Shown here piece after piece: positions 7,478-17,338 of a stretch of 64,000 nt of DNA (position 1 is its first letter; every line of letters begins with the position of its first letter). The notes under the pieces were generated by a model. That model was given only the letters and a program-made list of their open reading frames with translations, was not told where the DNA came from and did not search any database. This DNA comes from Pseudomonas sp. MUP55 (lineage in GTDB: Bacteria; Pseudomonadota; Gammaproteobacteria; Pseudomonadales; Pseudomonadaceae): NCBI RefSeq assembly GCF_034043515.1, contig NZ_CP138214.1:310001-374000 (forward strand). The letters run 5' to 3'. The translations under genes and the position numbers were made by a program.

Positions 7478-8638
7478 CTATTGCGGCCAATGCCACGCCG
7501 GCGCATCCAGCATCCCCTGGTCCACCATCCGCGTTTCCCCCAGCACCTTCTCCAGCACAATCGAATTGCACCCCTCATCCTGCTGCAACGCTGCTATCAG
7601 GCGGCTGGCATGGGACACCACCCACACCTGGCAGTGCTTCGACGTTTCGATAATCAAGCGCGCCAAGGCGGGCAACAGGTCCGGATGCAGGCTGGTTTCA
7701 GGTTCGTTCAGCACCATCATGGTCGGCGGTCGTGGCGTCAGCAGCGCGGCGATCAGCAGCAGGTAGCGCAAGGTGCCGTCCGACAACTCCGCCGCCGACA
7801 AAGGCCGCAGCAAGCCTTCCTGATAGAACTCGATGGCAAAGCGCGCGCCTTGCAACGGCTGGATATTCAAGCGCGCCCCAGGGAACGCGTCGCTGACGGC
7901 GCGGTTCAAGGCATCCGGGTCGCCGATCTCGCGAATGGTCTGCAGCGCCGCCGCCAGGTCACGTCCGTCGTGATGCAGTACCGGCGTGCGCGTGCCCAAC
8001 TGGGGCTGGCGCACGGGGGCGTCCACGTCGCTGCGAAAGTGATCATAAAAGCGCCAGCCACGAATGCTCTCGCGCAGCAGCAGGACTTCCGGCGAGCCAC
8101 GCAGATTGCCGACCTGGTCGAACAGGCTGTGATAATTCGGCGTGTGCTGGGCCAGCACATCCCACGACCGGCCTTCGCGAGCGCGCACCATCGGCCCGGA
8201 ACGTTGTACCAGCAAGCTGGCGGGGCGGTAGACGTGCCCGGCCCAGATGCACTCCTTCTTGACCTCTGGGTCGAGGCTGAAAAACGATTCGCTGGGTTCC
8301 GGCAAACCCAGGGAGATCGCGTAGCTGAAGTCTTCGGCGGCGAACCCCAGGCGCAGGCGCTTGACGCCCTGGCGCACGCTGGATTCGATGGGTACTTCAC
8401 CGCTGTGCATGCGCCGGCTGATGGTTTGCGGCCCGGCCCAGAAGGTCGAGTCCAATCCGCCTTCGCGGGCCAGTGCATTGATCACCCCACCCTGGGCGGT
8501 TTCGGCCAGCAGGCGCAGGGCGCGGTACAGGTTGGACTTGCCGCTGCCATTGGGGCCGGTGACCAGGTTCAGTCGGTCCAGGGGCACCACCAGTTTATTG
8601 ATCGAGCGGTAATTGGCCACCGCGAGGGTCTTGAGCAT
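7478..8638 (-). CDS. AAA family ATPase, RecF/OLD-like head without nuclease
   Basis: A 386-residue ABC-type ATPase of the AAA_21 (RecF/OLD-like) kind. Walker A is GPNGSGKS (28-35). Near the C-terminus are the signature LSDGTLRYLLLIAAL, Walker B MMVLNEPETSLHPDLL and the WVVSHASRLI switch histidine. It has no Toprim domain. I chose the internal ATG at 8638 because the conserved MLKTLAVANYRSINK begins there; an in-frame start at 8725 would add 29 unrelated residues. It is divergent from triABC. The cellular role of this group is not established. Confidence 0.8.
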   Translation of the reverse strand: MLKTLAVANYRSINKLVVPLDRLNLVTGPNGSGKSNLYRALRLLAETAQGGVINALAREGGLDSTFWAGPQTISRRMHSGEVPIESSVRQGVKRLRLGFAAEDFSYAISLGLPEPSESFFSLDPEVKKECIWAGHVYRPASLLVQRSGPMVRAREGRSWDVLAQHTPNYHSLFDQVGNLRGSPEVLLLRESIRGWRFYDHFRSDVDAPVRQPQLGTRTPVLHHDGRDLAAALQTIREIGDPDALNRAVSDAFPGARLNIQPLQGARFAIEFYQEGLLRPLSAAELSDGTLRYLLLIAALLTPRPPTMMVLNEPETSLHPDLLPALARLIIETSKHCQVWVVSHASRLIAALQQDEGCNSIVLEKVLGETRMVDQGMLDAPAWHWPQ

Positions 8639-8759
8639 GGCAATCGAGTCGGTGTGGGAACCCTTGAAATATGGGATCCTGCAGGCAGATAAGGAACCCT
8701 CAACTAAGCTCACAGTCGCATACACACTGGCACGTCAGCATCACGCAAAAGGAGCCTGC

Positions 8760-9842
8760 ATGGGCGGTCGCATTTCCACATTTCTGTTCGGCCTTGGCTT
8801 ACTGACGCTGCTTGGCGGCTGTGGCGAGGAAAAGGCCGAACCCAAGGCCCATTCCCGAGTTTTCGTGCAAACCGTGCAGCCGGCGGATTTTGCCGCGGCG
8901 GTCACGCTCACCGGGGATATCCAGGCGCGGGTGCAAACCGATTTGTCCTTTCGTGTGGGGGGCAAGATCATCCAGCGCATGGTCGACGTCGGTGATCGAG
9001 TGACGGCCAAACAAGTGCTGGCCAAGCTTGACCCCAAGGACCTGCAAACCAACGTCGACTCGGCCCAGGCCCAGGTCGTGGCCGAGCAGGCGCGGGTCAA
9101 GCAAACGGCTGCCGCCTTCGTGCGCCAGGAAAAACTCTTGCCCAAGGGCTACACCAGCCGCAGCGAATACGACGCCGCCCAGGCCGCGCTGCGCAGCAGC
9201 CAGAGCGCCTTGGCCGCCGCCCAGGCCCAGTTGGCCAACGCCGGTGAACAACTCGGCTACACCGCCTTGATCGCCGATGCGCCGGGCATTATCACGGCGC
9301 GCCAGGCGGAAGTCGGCCAGGTGGTACAAGCCACCGTGCCGATCTTCAGCCTGGCCCGCGATGGCGAACGCGACGCGGTGTTCAACGTTTACGAGTCGCT
9401 GCTGGTGGAACCGCCGCCGGATGCGCCGATCACCGTCAGTCTGCTGGATAACCCGACCATCAAGGCCCAGGGCAAGGTGCGTGAAGTCACCCCGGCCGTG
9501 GCCGCCAACACCGGCACTGTGCAGGTGAAGATTGCCCTGCAAAGCCTGCCCAAAGGCATGGAACTGGGCTCGGTGGTGAGCGCCACCGCCAATGGCCCGG
9601 CCAAGGCCAGTATCGAGTTGCCGTGGTCAGCCCTGACCAAAGACCTCAGCGAACCCGCCGTGTGGCTGGTGGACGGCGAGGGCAAGGCGCAACTGCACAA
9701 GGTCACGGTGGCACGCTACCTCACCGGCAAAGTGATTATCGGCGACGGCCTTAAAGGCGGCGAAAAAGTCGTGGTGGCCGGTGGGCAGTTGCTGCACCCC
9801 GGCATGCTCGTCGAAATCGCCCAGCAAGGAGCGCAGCCATGA
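8760..9842 (+). CDS. triA: RND efflux periplasmic adaptor, TriA-like
   Basis: A 360-residue membrane fusion protein with a lipoprotein signal (LLGGC, Cys21). The lipoyl halves (ITGDIQARVQTDLSFRVGGK-like start, ADAPGIITARQAEVGQVV) flank an alpha-hairpin rich in Ala and Gln. ATG 8760 follows AAAGGAG; the longer upstream frame runs back into the divergent promoter. Two adaptors before one pump is the arrangement of P. aeruginosa triABC. The outer-membrane partner (OpmH/TolC) is not in the window. Confidence 0.85.
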   Translation: MGGRISTFLFGLGLLTLLGGCGEEKAEPKAHSRVFVQTVQPADFAAAVTLTGDIQARVQTDLSFRVGGKIIQRMVDVGDRVTAKQVLAKLDPKDLQTNVDSAQAQVVAEQARVKQTAAAFVRQEKLLPKGYTSRSEYDAAQAALRSSQSALAAAQAQLANAGEQLGYTALIADAPGIITARQAEVGQVVQATVPIFSLARDGERDAVFNVYESLLVEPPPDAPITVSLLDNPTIKAQGKVREVTPAVAANTGTVQVKIALQSLPKGMELGSVVSATANGPAKASIELPWSALTKDLSEPAVWLVDGEGKAQLHKVTVARYLTGKVIIGDGLKGGEKVVVAGGQLLHPGMLVEIAQQGAQP

Positions 9843-10909
9843 AGCAACTGACGGTTATCCTCGCCGCCAGCCTGTTGCTGGTGGCCTGCTCCAAGGAAGA
9901 AGCACCGCCCGAACCGGTGCGCCCGGTGCTGTCCATGGAAGTGAAGGCCGAAGACCAGGAAAACCTCGGTCGCTTTGCCGGCACTATTCAGGCGCGCTAC
10001 GAAAGTAACCTGGGTTTCCGCGTACCTGGCCGTATCGCTCGCCGCACTGTGGACGTGGGCGCCGAGGTGGAGAAGGGCGCCTTGCTCGCCGTGCTCGACC
10101 CCACCGACCAGCAGAACCAGTTGCGCGCCGCCCAGAGCGACCTGGCCCGCGTGCAGGCGCAGTTCATCAACGCCCAGGCCAATGCGCGCCGCCAGCAAGA
10201 GTTGTTCAACCGTGGCGTCGGCGCCCAGGCTCAGCTCGACGTGGCCCAGACCGACCTGAAAACCACCCAGGCGAGCCTCGACCAGGCCCGCGCCTCGGTC
10301 AATCAGGCGCGGGACCAGCTCAACTACGCCGAACTGCGCACCGACCACGCCGGCATCGTCACCGCGTGGAATGCCGAGGCCGGCCAGGTGGTCAGCGCCG
10401 GCCAGCAAGTGGTGACCCTGGCTCGGCCGGACATCAAGGAAGCGGTGATCGACCTGCCTGCCGGCCTGGCCGAGCGCCTGCCCGCGGACGTGGTGTTCCG
10501 GGTGGCCGGGCAACTGGACCCCAGCGTGCAGACCACCGCCATCGTGCGCGAGATCGAGCCCCAGGCCCAAAGCGCCACGCGCACCCGTCGCGCGCGCTTG
10601 ACCCTGGCCGAGACGCCCGCCGCGTTTCGCCTGGGCACCGCCATCAGCGTGACCTTGAGCACCGCCATTGCGCCACGTATCGAGCTGCCCCTGAGCGCGC
10701 TGCAGGACGTCGACGGCAAGACCCGCATCTGGCTGCTCGACACCCAGAGCCAGACGGTGCAACCGCGTGACGTCACGGTCGTCAGCCGTGACACCAAAAG
10801 CGCACTGCTGAGCGCGGGTATCAAGCCCGGTGAGCGCGTCGTCACCGCCGGTGTGAACAGCCTGAAAGCCGGGCAAAAAGTCAAAATCGACGAGGACAGC
10901 CCGCGATGA
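9839..10909 (+). CDS. triB: RND efflux periplasmic adaptor, TriB-like
   Basis: A 356-residue second adaptor with a lipoprotein signal (LLVAC, Cys17). The fold is the same as the upstream gene: a lipoyl domain, an alpha-hairpin (residues about 90-150) and a beta-barrel. Its sequence is clearly diverged, so this is an old duplication. In TriABC-OpmH both adaptors are needed for activity. The start overlaps the triA stop by 4 bases and the stop overlaps triC by 4 bases. Confidence 0.85.
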   Translation: MKQLTVILAASLLLVACSKEEAPPEPVRPVLSMEVKAEDQENLGRFAGTIQARYESNLGFRVPGRIARRTVDVGAEVEKGALLAVLDPTDQQNQLRAAQSDLARVQAQFINAQANARRQQELFNRGVGAQAQLDVAQTDLKTTQASLDQARASVNQARDQLNYAELRTDHAGIVTAWNAEAGQVVSAGQQVVTLARPDIKEAVIDLPAGLAERLPADVVFRVAGQLDPSVQTTAIVREIEPQAQSATRTRRARLTLAETPAAFRLGTAISVTLSTAIAPRIELPLSALQDVDGKTRIWLLDTQSQTVQPRDVTVVSRDTKSALLSAGIKPGERVVTAGVNSLKAGQKVKIDEDSPR

Positions 10910-13900
10910 AAGGCAGCTTCAACTTATCCGACTGGGCCCTCAAGCATCAGTCCTTCGTCTGGTACCTGATGTTCGTCGCGCTGCTGATGGGCGTGTTCTC
11001 GTACATGAACCTGGGCCGCGAGGAAGACCCCTCGTTCACCATCAAGACCATGGTGATCCAGACCCGCTGGCCGGGCGCCACCCAGGAGGAAACGCTCAAG
11101 CAGGTCACCGACCGCATCGAGAAAAAACTCGAAGAGCTCGACTCCCTCGATTACGTCAAAAGCTACACCCGCCCGGGCGAGTCCACGGTGTTCGTGTTCC
11201 TCAAGGACACCACCAGCGCCAAGGCCATTCCGGAGATCTGGTACCAGGTTCGCAAGAAGATCGACGATATTCGCGGCACCTTCCCCCAGGGCTTGCAGGG
11301 GCCGTCGTTCAACGATGAGTTCGGTGATGTGTTCGGCTCGGTGTACGCCTTTACCGGCGACGGCTTGTCGATGCGCCAGCTGCGCGACTACGTGGAACAG
11401 GTGCGCGCCGAAATCCGCTCGGTGCCGGGGCTGGGCAAGGTCGAGATGATCGGCCAGCAGGACGAAGTGATTTACCTGAATTTCTCCACGCGCAAACTGG
11501 CGGCCCTGGGCATCGACCAGCGCCAGGTGGTGCAAAGCCTGCAATCGCAGAACGCGGTGACGCCCGCCGGGGTGATCGAAGCCGGACCGGAGCGGATTTC
11601 CGTGCGCACCTCGGGGCAGTTCGCCTCCGAGAAGGACCTGGCCAACGTCAACCTGCGCCTCAATGATCGCTTCTATCGCCTGGCCGACATTGCCGACATC
11701 AGCCGTGGCTACGTCGACCCGGCGCGGCCGATGTTCCGTTTCAACGGCAAGCCGGCGATTGGCCTGGCGATTGCGATGCAGAAGGGCGGCAACATTCAGT
11801 CGTTCGGCAAGGCGCTGCACGGGCGCATGGACGAGCTGACCGCCGACCTGCCGGTGGGCGTCGGCGTGCACAAGGTCTCGGACCAGGCCGAAGTGGTGGA
11901 GGAGGCCGTCGGCGGCTTTACCAGTGCGTTGTTCGAAGCCGTGATCATCGTGCTGGTGGTGAGCTTCATCAGCCTGGGCATGCGTGCCGGGCTGGTGGTG
12001 GCGTGCTCGATTCCGCTGGTGCTGGCGCTGGTGTTCGTGTTCATGGAATACAGCGGCATCACCATGCAGCGGGTGTCGTTGGGCGCCTTGATCATCGCCC
12101 TCGGCCTGCTGGTGGACGATGCGATGATCACCGTGGAAATGATGATCACACGCCTGGAAAAAGGCGAAACCAAGGAGCAGGCGGCGACCTACGCCTACAC
12201 CTCCACGGCATTCCCGATGCTCACCGGTACCCTGGTGACCGTGGCCGGTTTTGTGCCGATTGGCCTTAACGCCAGTTCGGCGGGCGAGTACACCTTCACC
12301 TTGTTCGCGGTGATCGCCGTGGCGATGCTGGTGTCGTGGGTGGTGGCGGTGCTGTTCGCACCGGTTATCGGCGTGCATATCCTCAGCGCCAATGTTAAAC
12401 CGCACAGCGCCGAGCCTGGGCGCATCGGCCGTGCCTTCAATGGCGGCATGCTCTGGGCCATGCGCAACCGCTGGTGGGCCATCGGCATTACCGTGGGGTT
12501 GTTCGTGGCCTCGGTATTTTCCATGCAGTTCGTGCAGAACCAGTTCTTCCCGTCGTCGGATCGCCCGGAAATCCTGGTGGACCTGAACCTGCCGCAGAAC
12601 GCCTCGATCAATGAAACGCGCAAAGCCGTCGACCGCCTCGAAGCCATCATCAAGGACGACCCGGACATCGCGCGCTGGAGCACCTACATCGGCCAGGGCG
12701 CGATCCGTTTCTACCTGCCGCTGGACCAGCAGTTGGAGAACCCGTACTACGCGCAGCTGGTGATCGTGAGCAAAGGCCTGGAGGAGCGCGGCGAGTTGAT
12801 CACGCGCCTGCAGAAACGCCTGCGCGATGATTTTGTCGGCATCGGCAGCTTCGTGCAGCCGCTGGAAATGGGCCCGCCGGTCGGGCGGCCGATTCAGTAT
12901 CGCGTGTCCGGCAAAGACACCGACCAGGTGCGCAAGCACGCCATCGAACTGGCGACCTTGCTCGACCAGAACACCCACCTGGGGGAAATCATCTACGACT
13001 GGAACGAGCCGGGCAAAGTGCTGCGCGTGGATATCGCCCAGGACAAGGCGCGGCAACTGGGGCTGTCGTCCGAAGACGTGGCGCAGTTGATGAACAGCGT
13101 GGTCAGCGGTGCCTCGGTGACCCAGGTGCACGACGATATCTACCTGATCAACGTGGTCGGCCGCGCCGAAGACGCCGAGCGCGGTACGCCGGAAACCTTG
13201 CAGAACTTGCAGATCGTCACGCCCAACGGTACCTCGATCCCGTTGCTGGCCTTCGCGACCGTGCGCTATGAGCTGGAGCAGCCGCTGGTATGGCGTCGCG
13301 ACCGCAAGCCGACCATCACCATCAAGGCCGCGGTGCGCGATGAGATGCAGCCCACCGACCTGGTCAAGCAGCTGGCACCGACCATCCAGAAGTTCAGCGA
13401 TGGCCTGCCGGTGGGTTACAAGGTCGCCACCGGCGGCACCGTCGAAGAAAGCGGCAAGGCCCAGGGTCCGATTGCCAGCGTGGTGCCGCTGATGCTGTTT
13501 TTGATGGCGACGTTCCTGATGATCCAGCTGCACAGCGTGCAGAAGATGTTCCTGGTGGCGAGTGTCGCGCCGCTGGGGCTGATTGGCGTGGTGCTGGCGC
13601 TGATTCCCACAGGCACGCCCATGGGCTTTGTGGCGATCCTGGGCATCCTGGCGCTGATCGGCATCATCATCCGCAACTCGGTGATTCTGGTGACGCAGAT
13701 TCACGAGTATGAAGTGGCGGGCTATTCAGCATGGGACGCGGTGGTGGAAGCGACCGAGCATCGACGCAGGCCAATTCTGCTCACCGCGGCGGCGGCCAGC
13801 CTGGGCATGATCCCGATTGCGCGGGAAGTGTTCTGGGGGCCGATGGCCTACGCGATGATCGGCGGGATCATCATTGCGACGCTGCTCACGTTGCTGTTCC

Positions 13901-13962
13901 TGCCGGCGCTGTATGTGGCCTGGTACAAGATCCGCGAGCCAAAACAGGAAGAACGCGGTTAA
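10906..13962 (+). CDS. triC: RND efflux transporter, TriC-like
   Basis: A 1018-residue inner-membrane proton antiporter of the HAE1-like RND superfamily: 12 predicted helices and two large periplasmic loops. The TM4 proton-relay aspartates are seen in GLLVDDAMI (Asp404, Asp405), and the TM10-11 region GFVAILGILALIGIIIRNS is present. The order with two adaptors and no outer-membrane gene matches triABC, known in P. aeruginosa for triclosan efflux. Substrates here are inferred only. A GAGGGAG-type REPIN follows. Confidence 0.88.
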   Translation: MKGSFNLSDWALKHQSFVWYLMFVALLMGVFSYMNLGREEDPSFTIKTMVIQTRWPGATQEETLKQVTDRIEKKLEELDSLDYVKSYTRPGESTVFVFLKDTTSAKAIPEIWYQVRKKIDDIRGTFPQGLQGPSFNDEFGDVFGSVYAFTGDGLSMRQLRDYVEQVRAEIRSVPGLGKVEMIGQQDEVIYLNFSTRKLAALGIDQRQVVQSLQSQNAVTPAGVIEAGPERISVRTSGQFASEKDLANVNLRLNDRFYRLADIADISRGYVDPARPMFRFNGKPAIGLAIAMQKGGNIQSFGKALHGRMDELTADLPVGVGVHKVSDQAEVVEEAVGGFTSALFEAVIIVLVVSFISLGMRAGLVVACSIPLVLALVFVFMEYSGITMQRVSLGALIIALGLLVDDAMITVEMMITRLEKGETKEQAATYAYTSTAFPMLTGTLVTVAGFVPIGLNASSAGEYTFTLFAVIAVAMLVSWVVAVLFAPVIGVHILSANVKPHSAEPGRIGRAFNGGMLWAMRNRWWAIGITVGLFVASVFSMQFVQNQFFPSSDRPEILVDLNLPQNASINETRKAVDRLEAIIKDDPDIARWSTYIGQGAIRFYLPLDQQLENPYYAQLVIVSKGLEERGELITRLQKRLRDDFVGIGSFVQPLEMGPPVGRPIQYRVSGKDTDQVRKHAIELATLLDQNTHLGEIIYDWNEPGKVLRVDIAQDKARQLGLSSEDVAQLMNSVVSGASVTQVHDDIYLINVVGRAEDAERGTPETLQNLQIVTPNGTSIPLLAFATVRYELEQPLVWRRDRKPTITIKAAVRDEMQPTDLVKQLAPTIQKFSDGLPVGYKVATGGTVEESGKAQGPIASVVPLMLFLMATFLMIQLHSVQKMFLVASVAPLGLIGVVLALIPTGTPMGFVAILGILALIGIIIRNSVILVTQIHEYEVAGYSAWDAVVEATEHRRRPILLTAAAASLGMIPIAREVFWGPMAYAMIGGIIIATLLTLLFLPALYVAWYKIREPKQEERG

Positions 13963-13986
13963 ACATGTGGGAGGGGCAAGCAGTAA

Positions 13987-14083
13987 CCTGTGGCGAGGGA
14001 GCTTGCTCCCGCTGGGCCGCGAAGCGGCCCCGAACCATGGGACTGCTGCGCAGTCCAGCGGGAGCAAGCTCCCTCGCCACAGG
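13987..14083. repeat. REPIN, GAGGGAGCTTGCTCCC type
   Basis: CCTGTGGCGAGGGAGCTTGC is inverted at the right end (to 14083), with a GC-rich inner palindrome. A GTGGGAGG fragment of the other REP type sits just before it (13967). Downstream, AAAGTCC/GGACTTT (14136-14152) forms a small hairpin that may end triC transcription. Confidence 0.9.
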
Positions 14084-14246
14084 TACGGTGTCGCCTTAAC
14101 GGATCGGCATTAGCGCAAGCCCCCGCCCTCAATTGAAAGTCCACAGGACTTTTGCACAGTGGGAAACTTCCTGAATTGACGCTTGGCGCTCCGGCCAACC
14201 GCCGGGTGTTTTACTCTGCGGCTTCCACTGTCGACGGTCGCCCGCC

Positions 14247-16448
14247 ATGCACCCTGTGCGTCATACCTTGCTGATGTGTTGTCTCCTGCTATCGCCGCTG
14301 ACCTTCGCCGGCACGGTTCTGGAAAATAAGCTGTGGCGCGTCGAGCTTGAGCCCGCCACGTTGGCCTTGCGAGTCACTCCTGCGGGCGAAGCTGCGGTAC
14401 AAGCCTCCAGCGGTGTGGCCGCGCATGCGGTCAATGCACTGCAAGCCGATGCTAAGCAGGCCGCCTGGCAATGGGACAACGGCGCCTATCGCCTCACGGC
14501 CCGGCTGGAACAGCGCGAACTGTCCCTGACCATCCAGGCCCGCGAGGCAGGTGAACTGGCCGTGCTGCGTCAGCCGGCCAGCGCCATGGGCCAAGGGCTG
14601 ATCTGGCCGTTGGCCGAAGGGCATTACGTGCCTGCCGGTAACGCCGTGTGGAAGGATTTCCTGCTGGAACAAGGCGCGCTCGATACCACCCAGGACCTCA
14701 GCCTGCCGCTGTGGGGCGTGGATCACGGCCGCTTTACGCTCAACTGGCTGCTGACCAACCCCTATAACAACCGACTTGCATGGCGAGCGGACGGCCAGGG
14801 CCTGGCGTTGTCAGCGTCCCATGAATTCACCTCGCTTGAGCCGCACGCACCGATGACGCTGCGCCTGTACCTGGGCGAGGCCGACCCGTTGGCCGGCGCC
14901 AGGCGCTATCGCCAGTGGCTGGTCGGGCAGGGCCGTTACGAGCCACTGGCGGACAAGCTGCGGCAAACCCCCGAAGCGGAAAAATTGCTCGGTGCCAGTC
15001 ACGCTTATCTGTGGGGCAACGGCTTGCTGGCGCTGGAGGATGTGCGTGACTGGCCAAGGTTGATCAAACGGCTGCGCACGCACGCGCTCAAGGGACTGAT
15101 GGACAAAGAGACCGCGACCTTACTCGCAAAGACCGCCCCCTTGAATCCCTATGAGCAGACCGTGCTGTTGCGCGGCCTCAATGCGGCCATCAACACCCAA
15201 GCCCGCCAGGCGTGGCAGGTGCAAGAGCCCGACATGACGCGCCTCGCCGCGCGCTACGGTGAGTTGCGCAGCGAGCTGGCAGCGGATTTTGCCGGGGCCT
15301 TGAGTGATCGCCCGGAAGCCTGGGGCGGTTCGGCTATCCAGGCTTTGCGCGACGCCGGTCTGGAGCGTCTGCTGGTGACGCTGAGCGAAGGCTGGGAAGG
15401 CGGTCTGTGGCACCCCGAAGCCATTCGCGCCGGGGTGGATGCCGGTTACTTGATGGCGCCCTACGACTCCTATGAAACGGCGCTGTCGGCGACTGAAAAC
15501 CCTGACTGGACCACTGCCCATCTGGGCGGCAAGGCGTACCGGGAATGCGCGGTGGTGTTGAAGGACGGCACGCTCAAGGTCGGCTTCCAACAATCGGGCT
15601 ATTACACTGACCCGCGCTGTGTGCGGCCATTGCTGGAGGCGCGGGTGCAGGCCGTGCGAGCCAAAGCGGGCTTCAATGCCTGGTTCCTGGATGTCTACGC
15701 AGCCGGCATGCTGTTCGACAATTATCGCAGCGGCGCCAGCATGACCCAGGCGCAAAACGCCGACGCCAATATCGACGCCTCGCGCTGGATCAACACCGTG
15801 CCCAAGTTGGCGACGGGCTCTGAAGACGGCAACGCCATCACCGCCCAGGGCATCCTGTTTGCCCATGGCATGCAAACCCCGGTGATGGGTTGGGGCGATC
15901 GCGAGATGACTCGGGACGCTCAGTCACCTTACTACGCGGGCAACTGGTACCCGCCGGAGCAACCGACCGTATTCTTCAAGCCGGTGCCTTTGAAAGCGTC
16001 GCTGCGCACGGTGTATTTCGACCCGACGATGCGCTTGCCGCTGTATCAGGCGGTGTTCCATGGCTCGGTGATCACCACCCATCACTGGTTGTTCGACAGC
16101 CTGAAGCTAAGCAATGTGCGGGTTGAAAACGAGCTGGCCCAACTGCTTTACAACGTACCGCCGCTGTATCACCTCAGTGCGGCGACGCTCAAGCAGCGGC
16201 TGCCGGTCATGCAGCGCCAGGACCGGTTTTTCCGCCCGTTGCATCAGCGCCTGGCGACCCAGGCGATGACGGATTTTCGCTGGCTCACCGCAGATAAACA
16301 GGTGCAGCAAACCACGTTCGCCGATGGCACGCGGCTGGTGGCGAATTTCTCGGCGGGAGAACAACAAGGCTATGCCGGGCGTAGTGTGACGGCGCTGGTG
16401 GAGGGGGAAAAGCCGCTGGTGTATCAGGTGGGTCATCAGGGAAATTGA
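14247..16448 (+). CDS. Putative secreted glycoside hydrolase, GH101-like TIM barrel
   Basis: A 733-residue protein with a signal peptide (LLSPLTFAG). It has an N-terminal beta-rich region, a middle (beta/alpha)8-like domain and a C-terminal beta region. The middle part resembles proteins annotated as endo-alpha-N-acetylgalactosaminidase-like. WFLDVYA (Asp482) and GSEDGN (Glu526) are plausible nucleophile and acid positions, which is inference. It stands alone between an efflux operon and a convergent methyltransferase. The natural glycan is unknown. Confidence 0.6.
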   Translation: MHPVRHTLLMCCLLLSPLTFAGTVLENKLWRVELEPATLALRVTPAGEAAVQASSGVAAHAVNALQADAKQAAWQWDNGAYRLTARLEQRELSLTIQAREAGELAVLRQPASAMGQGLIWPLAEGHYVPAGNAVWKDFLLEQGALDTTQDLSLPLWGVDHGRFTLNWLLTNPYNNRLAWRADGQGLALSASHEFTSLEPHAPMTLRLYLGEADPLAGARRYRQWLVGQGRYEPLADKLRQTPEAEKLLGASHAYLWGNGLLALEDVRDWPRLIKRLRTHALKGLMDKETATLLAKTAPLNPYEQTVLLRGLNAAINTQARQAWQVQEPDMTRLAARYGELRSELAADFAGALSDRPEAWGGSAIQALRDAGLERLLVTLSEGWEGGLWHPEAIRAGVDAGYLMAPYDSYETALSATENPDWTTAHLGGKAYRECAVVLKDGTLKVGFQQSGYYTDPRCVRPLLEARVQAVRAKAGFNAWFLDVYAAGMLFDNYRSGASMTQAQNADANIDASRWINTVPKLATGSEDGNAITAQGILFAHGMQTPVMGWGDREMTRDAQSPYYAGNWYPPEQPTVFFKPVPLKASLRTVYFDPTMRLPLYQAVFHGSVITTHHWLFDSLKLSNVRVENELAQLLYNVPPLYHLSAATLKQRLPVMQRQDRFFRPLHQRLATQAMTDFRWLTADKQVQQTTFADGTRLVANFSAGEQQGYAGRSVTALVEGEKPLVYQVGHQGN

Positions 16449-16483
16449 GTCCATCTCCCTCCCTCATCTGGAATGCATCCCCT

Positions 16484-16509
16484 GTGGGAGGGGGCTTGCC
16501 CCCGATAGC
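16484..16509. repeat. Single REP copy, GTGGGAGGGGGCTTGC type
   Basis: One copy without an inverted partner lies between convergent genes, where it may work as a terminator or RNA stabiliser. Confidence 0.85.
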
Positions 16510-16531
16510 ATCAGCCCAGGCAATACACCCC

Positions 16532-17158
16532 TCAAACCCGCCGCCACACACTGGCCAACCACGGCTGCCGCTCCCGAGGCAAACCCGCCGGCCGGTAATA
16601 ATGCTCCAGCTCTACAAAGCCGGCCTCAGTCAGCAAGCCTCGCCACGCCTCCAGGTCGTGATAAGACCCATACCGCGGTCCGTTCCAGCCCTCCTGGTTG
16701 TCACCGCGAGGGTTGGAGCTGAACAGCACGCCCCCAGGCTTCAACGTGCCATGCAGTTGCTTGAGCACTCGGGGCAATTCCTGCTTGGGAATATGAAACA
16801 GCACCGCATTGGCAAACACCCCGTTGAAGCGCTCCGCGGGCAAGTCCAGCTTGAGGAAGTCCTGCTGCAGCACCTCGCAGCCACTGTCATTGCGCGCCAT
16901 TTGCGCGAACCGCTCGGAACCGTCCAGCCCCACGGCGATATGCCCCAGGCGTGTGAAGGTCTGCAAGTCCCGGCCCGGCCCGCACCCGAAGTCCAGCACG
17001 GTAAACGGTGGCGTGCCGTGGATATGTCGCAGCAGCGCGTCGATGTTCTGGCTCACATCGTGATCGCGGGTGCCTTCACGGAAGTCTTCGGCCACCTTGT
17101 TGTAATGGCCGAGGGTGGTGGAGGTGATTTTCTGGAGGTCGTCAGGGGCGAGTTTCAT
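16532..17158 (-). CDS. Class I SAM-dependent methyltransferase
   Basis: A 208-residue methyltransferase with motif I VLDFGCGPGRDL, motif II around GLDGSERF, the FANAVLFHIPK segment (motif IV region) and the LKPGGVLFSSNPRG post-motif. The acceptor is unknown. ATG 17158 gives the conserved MKLAPDDL start; a GTG four codons upstream is the alternative. Both neighbours are separate units. Confidence 0.85.
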   Translation of the reverse strand: MKLAPDDLQKITSTTLGHYNKVAEDFREGTRDHDVSQNIDALLRHIHGTPPFTVLDFGCGPGRDLQTFTRLGHIAVGLDGSERFAQMARNDSGCEVLQQDFLKLDLPAERFNGVFANAVLFHIPKQELPRVLKQLHGTLKPGGVLFSSNPRGDNQEGWNGPRYGSYHDLEAWRGLLTEAGFVELEHYYRPAGLPRERQPWLASVWRRV

Positions 17159-17338
17159 GGCGTGGCGCACTGCTGCGGCTGAGGTGGTGGGACTATACCT
17201 CAGGCCGCGTCCGGTTCAGTTGAAAGACGTTTATCGGGCGTAGGATGCTTCACTGTTTTGTGGCGTGAGTTTCTGACATACCGCACGGGTGGATTGTGGG
17301 TAACATCCCGGCCCTTACTTCAAGAGGCTTGTACATCC

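Noticed and set aside
7481..8692. 403-codon plus-strand frame opposite the AAA ATPase gene
   Set aside because: The minus-strand frame has Walker A/B and signature motifs; the plus frame is low-complexity and Arg/Gln-rich.
10924..13704. A 926-codon open frame on the minus strand opposite triC
   Set aside because: It mirrors the coding strand's GC-rich third positions, is His/Gln-rich, has no homology features and lacks a ribosome site. It is a shadow of triC.
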